From Dermatemys mawii (lineage: Eukaryota; Chordata; Testudines; Dermatemydidae), in assembly GCA_007922305.1 (NCBI GenBank), contig ML677373.1, positions 13,849,660 to 13,913,659 on the forward strand: a stretch of DNA of 64,000 bases, written 5' to 3'. A model generated the notes under the pieces. The model did not search any database and was not told the origin of the DNA. It was given only the letters and a program-made list of their open reading frames with translations. Shown piece by piece: positions 56,540 through 64,000 of the stretch. Numbering within the stretch: position 1 is the first letter of the stretch; every line of letters begins with the position of its first letter. Both the position numbers and the translations under genes were made by a program.

Positions 56540-59500
56540 TCATTGCTGCAAGTTCCGATGTAATACATTTTGCACAATTTTGTGGCTTTGCAGAGCAGTT
56601 ACCACATCCTCATAGAGAGCGTTCACGCTGATGCACAATGACTGGCGCTGCAGCTCTGTCACCCGGCAAACAGCCACAGTACTAAGGGCACACAGCAACA
56701 TCAAGAGCAGCAGCTTCAACAATGTCTGGAACCAGGAGCGCCTGGGCCGGGGCTCAGATGGATGAGAAACTGATGAAAGCTCTGTAATGATATAAATTGG
56801 GGGAAAGAGGAGAGAAAGATCAAGTCACTTATCAAGAGAAATCTGTATCCCTATAAAATCCAACATGCAGATCTGAGTCCCGTATGGTAAAATGCTATGC
56901 CACATGTTTAGCTCTCCCATAGCAAGAAAACAATTACTACACCATTTCAGATTTCTATAGCTTTCCTCAGCTCTAAACATATGCACAGGCTCCATCCACA
57001 AAGGATGAAACAATACATCTTTCTTTTCAAGTAGTAGATGTTTTTTATCGCAGAAAACCATAATACCCACATCCAGATGAGCAAACGGCTTTGAAGATGA
57101 TGAAATGCATTAAACTCATGTTAAGAAGCCTGTTTTGCAGGTATTTTTAAGGAACAATGTTCTGAGGCAAAGGAAATATTCCTTAGCAGCAATTGCAAGA
57201 CTTGGAATCATGCAGGTAAGTAATCAAGAGCTCCATCAATTGAAAGATGTTGAAGTTGTGCTTGTTCTCCCAAAGCTATTCATATGCTACAAGATTCTGA
57301 ACTAGTTGTGCCTCTCTGGCCTGATTCCCCCACCCCTTGACCATATTCAACACAAAGGACTACTTTCTAGCATCTGGCTGCATAATCTGGCACTATTAAA
57401 AGCATGGTGGAGCTGGAGGTAGGTACATTTTAATGGTAAAGTTCTTGCTCATTCTCTTCCACTTATTTCTCCTACGCTGTGCAAAAATATAAATGAGAAC
57501 AGTTACACTGTACTCTACAGAATACACCTGGCTCCTTGGTGGATATTTCTCAATTGACTTACTTGGGATCTCACTGGTCTCTTTTTTCGTTTGTGTTTCC
57601 ATCTCTTGCCTTGCTGCTCGTAGTGCATCATACTCCCGTCTCCTGCGTTCCTTCTCTTCTGCCTTCTCTCGCTTCCGTAGTTCCCTCTCCTGAGCCTCCC
57701 TTGCTCGCTGCTCTGCTTCGCGCTTCTTCTCCATTTCTGAGGACCAACACAAACATTTTTTCCTTCTGTAATAACAGCACTCCATCTTCCCCCTTTGCTG
57801 CATGACTGTTCTTCCCCACTGGGAAGGTAAAGCAATGAAATAACTGCCCCATTTTATTATTCAGAAGTGTTGCATGCACTCCCCATCTTCCTACTTAAGA
57901 TCTAGTCTTCCCCTGGAAATAGTCGTATGTGAGTCAGTGAAAATACCTGCACACTCCTCACACTTTGTCAATAGCATCTCTCATCCAGAGATCTCACTTT
58001 ACAAGCATTAACTGATCCCCACAATACCACATGAGGCACAGTCCCCATGTTACATATACATAAAATGGAAGCACAAAGGTTAAAGGGACAATGTAAACTT
58101 AAATTTGATTAACGTGACTAATTTAAAAGAAATTTTAGTTTGATAGAGCAAACTTTGATACTTTATATAGTATTCCCTGAGTAGTAGTAGTTTTTTTAAT
58201 TCTTTTTTAAAAGTTAAGGGCTCTTCTGCCCCCCTATTCATATGGGTCTGTTTCACAAACGAGAAACTGACCATGCACTGAGTATTGTCAAATGCATAAA
58301 GTATATTGAAATAAATGTTTGGTCACTAACTTTTCAACTAGTAATCCTCAGTATTAGAGTTTTCAGACAAATGTGATTTTTCAGTTTGTTAATGTTTCTT
58401 TAAGGGTTCATTTACATTCAAAGTCTGGATCCATAATTCATCAATGATAACAGACTTTGTGCAAGCACTTTGCTAAAAGGGCATGAGGCCTGTCCACACT
58501 GTTGAGGTAAAACAACTGAACTTTCTCTACTCTAGCACTTCTACTTGTGGTGAATTAATGCTCTGAACTTTGTCAGTGTAGACAAGACCTATGTGACATG
58601 TTCACAGTGAATAGCAGCAAGACTCTCATTCTCTTGCACCAGCACTCAACCACGCTACCTTTTCAAGAAGGGAAGAAAAAGAAGGTGCTTATGGAAAATG
58701 ATCCCCTTTAAGAAGAGAGGCAGTTCTCCAATACGGTGCATCAGCATGGAAATCATTTCCCAAGATATACCAAAATTACAACAGCCTCTAGGTTTTAGTG
58801 GGCCTCCCAAGACATATTAGGAACTCACAACCCATCAGGCCTTCTTTTGGTTACCAACTGATCCTCCAAAGGCCCATGCCTCTCCTCTAGAATAGATCAG
58901 ACCTCTTTCCCCTTTCACAGGATTAAGCAGTTGGCTATCAAGGGATCGCTTCCTCCACCTCCAATTCAAAACAAATATTCTATAGGTCCTCGGTGTCACC
59001 ATATTTGGAACAGTCTTTGTTAGCTGCCCTGGAAGGGCAGAATCAGCTGGTTTGGATACGTAATCAGTGGAAGCAGAAAAGAGCCTAGAGCAGTAAGGGA
59101 GTGGGGGCTTCATGTGCCTACCTCGTTCTGCTTGTAGCCTCCGTTGCCTCTCTCGATCCTGCTCAGACTGGATAGCTTTCATATGCTGCAGCACCTTCAA
59201 GATCCAAGACAACAGCATGAGATCTATGCAGCAGATTCATTGCATTATCCTCTTCATATGGAGACAGCATTACAATGCAGCCATAAATGGGAGAAGGAAT
59301 GCATTCCTCTGGGACTGACTTCTAATTCTCTGTAGCAGAATACAAGTGAGTCCCAAGTGACTCTTACACCGATGCCACAACCTCCAGGTTTACCCCACTA
59401 CACAAGACATGAACCCCAACCTGATGATAACAACCAGGATACATACACGTCTGATAAAGGAATGTCTACTAATCTGCACCAGACTAGATCTTCAGCTGGC

Positions 59501-62357
59501 GCAATTTGGTACAGTTCCACTGAGACTCCCATGACTTTGCTGAGTGTTTGGAGCACTGTCTCAACTTTGGTCCCAAAGCTGCTGCTTCACAGTCAGACAA
59601 AATCTCTCCATTAAAAAAAGAAATCCTCCTTGCAGCCTGTGTGCTAGTACTAGGTGTGCGCCCGCTGCTCCATGATCACATGGTTTTTCTAAGGCTGAAA
59701 AAGGAGATGTGATCCCTGTCTCAGGAATGGCAGAGAATTGCAGCAGCAGCATAGGCTCCAACCTGCTCTAGCCCTGCTGCATGGCTCCCAGCAGTAACTC
59801 TTCACACAAGCCTACAAATTGCCAGCACTTCTTCAGAAGCGCAAAGCTGGATGTGGATTGGTTTTCACAATTCAACTTTCTCCCAGTGATCAACATTTAA
59901 ATGTTCACTCTTAACACCACCTCAGGCTGACCACTCTGCTTAACTCACTTCCTAGATCAACAGGGCCACTGCACTAGTGAAATCATTGCAGGATTAACAT
60001 TGGCTTTGAATGGGATAAGCCCCTCCCTCATTGCCCTCCTGACTGATACCTTAAAAATTGCTATGTTGAGAGCCTCTGAGCAAGAGGAGGAAAAAGAACA
60101 GCCATGGAATCCATGTAGGAAGACAAGAATAAAATGCAGAGCGGTTTTCTTACTCTGACAGCAGCCTGTTTACATTGCTTCTCATCCAGGCAGTCTCCTG
60201 CCACTTTGGCCAGGGTAGGATCCAAGGGGTTGTCCTTCAGATCCAACCACTTCAGATTCTGCAGGAAGGAAACACAAATGCGACCAGGCTAGAGTAGGTT
60301 CACATCAGTAAGTGTTAAAGAGCACAAACAAGGCTGTGTTTATTCTAGAGAGTTCAAAGCAGAAGCAAAGAGCTATTTATTTGTCATGTGAATGAATGAG
60401 ATATGGGAGACAAGTACAGATTTCAGGTAGGAGTTTAATTGGAACAAAACTGGAAGTTTTGTCAAGGGCAGTGCTGCAGATCTCAGTTCCATTTTGGAGC
60501 TCACAGTAGTCTGCTGGCAGAGAGACTGACCTTTTTACTAGAGAAATCAACTTCAGAAGAATCATGAGACTCTGGGCTGCACTCCAAGGCATTACGTAAA
60601 CTGGCTAGCCAGAGGGGTTTTACCTTGAGCTGTGCAAAACTGACTGGTAGCATGACCAATCGGTTGTTCAGAAGGTCCAGGTGCTGCAAGTTAACCAGGC
60701 GACCAAAGTCTGAGGGGAGCTGCTGAAGCTGATTTTTACTCAGATCAAGTTTCATCAGATGGGTCAAACTGCAGAAGTCCGACTAGAACCCAAACAGGAA
60801 TGAAGACATTTACAAGCTTGTCAATCATCTTTATTAAGGAATAACAGATATAGCAGCTAGTGTATGCTGCATGGATCTGAGGAGGATCTACTTGGACCTG
60901 GACTCATTACAAAGCTGTTTGTGTGATGGAGGAAGTTACTCTCTTCCCCCTCTACCTTCAGACTGAGTGGACACTCTCCTAAACAGGGCTACACGTAGCA
61001 ATGTAATTATGGTATGTCTTCACTACCCGCCGGATCGGCGGGCAGTGATCAATCTATTGGGGATTGATTTATCACATCTACTGTAGATGCGATAAATCAA
61101 TCCCCAAGTGTGCTCCCATCGACTCCAGAACTTCAACTCCGCAAGAAGTGGAATTGACAGGGAAGTGGCAGCAGTTGACTTGCCACCGTGTGGACACCAA
61201 GGTAAGTCGCCCTAAGATACGCAACTTCAGCTACGCGAATAGCATAGCTGAAGTCAGCGCATCTTAGGTCGACCCCTTCCCCCCGCCGCAGCGTAGCCCC
61301 AGCCTACAATGAAAATAAGACATACAATGGTGCTTTTGGTATCTAGCTGGCAGTGCACTTTGGAATGGAAGCTGGTATAATCTTCACTGAGTACATTCTC
61401 ATTTTCTATAAGAAAGCACAGCTAATATGCTATGCCAGCCAACCTCAGTAAAAGTCAGTCACTTATACTGACTCCTCTATAACAATGGCAATGTCACTCA
61501 TCCTCCCAAGAAGCTAAGAGAACTGCTAGTTACCATGCTCCTGCCTGGTCCTCCCAAGAGGAGGATAACTGTACCTTTCCAAACAGACCCCTTCCTCCTC
61601 CACAAAGCTTCTCTCTCATCTTACCGGTAGAGAAGTGAGGTTGTTACAGGACAAATCCAATATGGTAGCCTTTGGAAGGGCAGCCTGAAAAAAAGCCAAG
61701 GAACCAAATTAAACCTATACTGAAGCTACAGTACTTTAACACTTTTGATACCTTGGTGTTTAAGTTTCTGTTTCAGTCTTTGGGATTTCTCCCATACATG
61801 GAGTTTTAAGAACTCTCCAGTTGCTACCATTTGAGTTACCTTTGAGACACTTACATCTCACTCAAAATCAGGGGCTTATGAACACTGCTCCTCCTGAAAC
61901 AGATTCTTCACCAAAAGCATCAGTTTAACCCACAATCTACCGGATTTGTTAGATCAGTTGGGAACCTCCCTTCTTCAGGTCACTTCAGCCACAAAAGTCA
62001 AGATCACAGGAAGAGTTCAAGGCTGTGAATCCTTCTCTTCCCCTTTTCTTCAAACCAGAAGAAAGAGTGTGTGTGACTTTTAAACACAGAACTGGCAATA
62101 CCTCGAGCTGATAAAAACCACAAAACTTACACAGAGCCCAAGGCATTCCCAGGATCACCCCACTCCCAGGACCAGTACATTCACAAAGACCAGGTATAAC
62201 CTCAGAGACTCCCCTGCAATACCTTACATCCCCCAGAAAGACTGATACTGACCAGTTCTTTGACTGGTACCTCATTCAGGTCACTCAGGCTCAAGTCCAA
62301 TTCATTGCCATCAAGTTTGTCTTTCAGGTTCACTCCTTTTCCTCCAGCTTTTGCCAT
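56540..62357 (-). CDS. LRRC59: Leucine-rich repeat-containing protein 59 (p34)
   Basis: Tail-anchored ER and nuclear-envelope protein reported to bind ribosomes and to help nuclear import of FGF1. Minus-strand coding exons: 62357-62253, 61684-61625, 60782-60624, 60258-60154, 59194-59122, 57736-57563, 56781-56540. They give 305 aa plus TGA (human 307), frame intact. Order of parts: MAKAGGKG N-terminus; leucine-rich repeats at about residues 35-130 ([58 protein letters not shown]); capping segment [11 protein letters not shown]; a long Arg/Glu/Lys coiled coil at about 150-215; one transmembrane helix at about 245-264 ([18 protein letters not shown]); and a short lumenal tail ending NLQQ. Convergent with EME1. 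Confidence 0.96.
58486..58590. mobile_element. Small MITE in LRRC59 intron 5
   Basis: AGGCCTGTCCACACTGT is mirrored by AGTGTAGACAAGACCT, about 105 bases apart end to end. Confidence 0.65.
61009..61310. mobile_element. MITE with strong internal hairpins in LRRC59 intron 2
   Basis: GGGGATTGATTTATCACATC (from 61059) pairs with GATGCGATAAATCAATCCCC (to about 61105). Smaller palindromes CCGCCGGATCGGCGG and ACTTCAGCTACGC / ATAGCTGAAGT lie beside it. Ends carry the GTATGTCTTCACTACC-type turtle signature. Confidence 0.7.
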
Positions 62358-62361
62358 GATC
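62358..62361 (-). other. LRRC59: LRRC59 5' UTR bases before the ATG in exon 2
   Basis: On the minus strand a CTCAGTAG acceptor ends at 62362, leaving four UTR bases before ATG. It pairs with the donor beside 63490, so the first exon is wholly untranslated. Confidence 0.5.
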
Positions 62362-63189
62362 CTACTGAGAAAAATTCAGAGTCTTAAGTGGTGCAGCAAA
62401 GAGCCTTCCCATTCTTGAAAAGGGAAAAAGACAAGGAATGGAGGAGGGTGCACCAATAAATTTTAACAAGCCTCCAGATTTTCTTTTAAGCTGTACCTAC
62501 CTAACAAATACAGCAGGAGTAATGACAGCTGTCATGTCCCTCAAGTATGCCTCACCTGTAACCTTTAATGACCTATAGAGGCCAGGGCTATTTGGGTCCC
62601 CCTGGGCCATTGAGATCTTGCTGGTCTAGGTGCCAGTGTTCGCCAGTTCAGGCTAATTGAGGATGTGGTTTTTGCAACCTGCCTATTGGGAACTGGACTG
62701 ACAGCCCACCAACTCATTTAGCACAGGCTAGTGAGCAGCCCACCAAAGGGGAACAATTGGTTGTTCCTCTTTACCAGTTCAAGCTGGATATGGACTGGCA
62801 TCTTAGACGTGAAACGCTTGATGGAGCTCCTCAGCGTAGGTCATAGCGTGCATCTTCAAGGCTTTTTGACTGAGCAAGAATTTTATTTTCTCAGAAATAA
62901 CCCAGCCTCCCCCAATGCCGGCCTGTGTAGGTGTTCATGCCAGCAGGGCATCTGGGCATGGTGAGCACATTGTGAGGTATCTGTTTGTCCCAGTGCCCGA
63001 GGTTTTTTAGGGATGGGAGTAGGATCTCTCTTTTTGAAGAGAGCTCTCTGAAGGGGAGAAGTACAAGAGGGGTGACATGATCCTGAACAGAGGGGGAAGA
63101 GGCAATGCTGAACAGTGCATTGGCCCAGCTCCCTCACTCTGCCCCAGCACATCCTGCAGCCACTTTGCTGCTTTTATTCCTTTGCTTTT

Positions 63190-63660
63190 GGTAACGGGGG
63201 CGGGGAGCGCAAAGGCAGGAACGAGGCGCGTCCCCAGGCGCCTTCTCGCCGGGGGCTTTACAGACACTGCCCAGAGAGAAGGCGACCCCAGGTCCCATCA
63301 ACCCCGTCTCCCCCGGGGGGCGCCGCAGCCCAGCCAGGGCTTCCCCCCAAGGGACCAAGAGGGAACCTCAGACCGCCAAGGCCTCCCCAATATCCCCTCC
63401 TGCCGCCCCCGCACAGGGGCCGCCCTGCCCCAGTACCCGGCCGCGGACTAGAGTCGGCGGAACGACCCCTCCCCGGGGCCCGAACTCACCGCGCCGCCCT
63501 GCTCCTCTGCTGCCAGCCACTTCCGCACCCACGTCCCCGCCTCAGCCCACCGGCGCCAACGAGCCGGCCCGGTGGCCAAGAGAGCCCCACGCTCAGGCCA
63601 GAGCAGAAGCGGCAGAGCGGCGCCCTCTGCAGGGCCAGCGGCTCTCGGCGGAGCGAGCGA
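63190..63660 (-). promoter_or_regulatory. LRRC59: CpG island and LRRC59 promoter
   Basis: Dense CpG and GC content, sharply different from the AT-richer introns on one side and the purine repeat on the other. It surrounds the proposed first exon of LRRC59. In human ACSF2 lies next; any divergent start would be beyond this window. Confidence 0.6.
63490..63580 (-). other. LRRC59: LRRC59 untranslated first exon (5' edge approximate)
   Basis: On the minus strand a GTGAGT donor follows position 63490 at the end of a GC-rich stretch with no ATG use. The 5' edge is a guess, because no transcript data are available. Confidence 0.45.
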
Positions 63661-63699
63661 AGTGTGGGGGTGGCTGAAAGTGGGAGCCGGGAGCGAGTG

Positions 63700-64000
63700 G
63701 GGAGAAGTGGCAGGGAGAGGAGACGGGTGAAAGGGGGAGTGGAGGGAAGAGGGAGGGGTGAAGGGGGAGCAGAGGGCAAGCGGGAAGAGGTGGAGAGGGG
63801 AGGAGTGTGGGAGCAGGTGACGGGGAGAAGGGGAGAGGGGAGGGGTGAAAGTGGGAGCAGGGGGAGAAGGAGAGAGGTGAAGGTGGGAAGGGAGAGGGGA
63901 GGGGTGAAGGTGGGAGAAGGGGAGGGGTGAAGGTGGGAAGGGAGAGGGGAGGGGTGAAGGTGGGAGCAGGTGGCAGGAGGAGAAAGGGGAGGGGTGAAGG
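63700..64000. repeat. Purine-rich minisatellite
   Basis: Degenerate repeats of GGGAGAGGGGAGGGGTGAAGG with GTGGGAG spacers, nearly all purine on +, continuing past the window end. Many G-runs of three or four. Confidence 0.85.

Noticed and set aside
63115..63930. 271-residue open frame on +
   Set aside because: Arises from the stop-poor CpG island and purine repeat; composition is Arg/Gly/Glu low complexity.

Overview
This is a piece of vertebrate nuclear genome, almost certainly from a turtle, probably a cryptodire. The genes are split by GT-AG introns and are rich in interspersed repeats. The repeats are the kinds I know from turtle genomes: a tRNA-derived Cry-type SINE with A and B boxes and a CR1-like tail, CR1 fragments, hAT-like MITEs, Penelope-like pieces and MIR/CORE-SINEs. 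Gene order matches human 17q21.33 (XYLT2 - MRPL27 - EME1 - LRRC59). All calls come from reading the sequence and from remembered family sequences; no search was run.

Layout. 1-10040 is most likely intron 1 of XYLT2: no coding, many repeats and a 10-N assembly gap. XYLT2 coding exons 2-11 lie on + at 10041-19970, and exon 1 (cytoplasmic tail and signal anchor) is outside the window. 19971-25400 is 3' UTR and intergenic. From about 25.4 to 36.5 kb on + there is a five-exon gene that I cannot name. It predicts a 189-residue single-pass membrane protein with two PPPY motifs, an LPSY motif and a juxtamembrane cysteine cluster. It lies behind a promoter with an RFX-like X-box and three CCAAT/ATTGG boxes exactly 31 bp apart. 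I know of no human gene between XYLT2 and MRPL27, so this is the best candidate for something undescribed.

MRPL27 is on - (40-nt coding exon 1 at 45348-45387; exons 2-4 at 40750-39088). It is head-to-head with EME1 (+, 45904-53946, eight coding exons, 596 aa) across a CpG-rich bidirectional promoter with four ETS cores. LRRC59 (-, 62357-56540, seven coding exons, 305 aa) ends tail-to-tail with EME1. Its untranslated first exon and CpG island are at about 63.2-63.7 kb, and the window ends in a purine-rich minisatellite.

The genes are housekeeping neighbours rather than a pathway. XYLT2 starts glycosaminoglycan chains in the Golgi, MRPL27 is a mitochondrial ribosomal protein, EME1 is the non-catalytic partner of MUS81 in DNA repair, and LRRC59 is an ER/nuclear-envelope membrane protein. 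The unnamed protein may recruit NEDD4-type WW-domain ligases, by its motifs alone. The reading frame closes across every junction of all five gene models. Two exon starts (MRPL27 exon 2, EME1 coding exon 2) and the unnamed gene's exon 4 needed the upstream of two nearby AGs.
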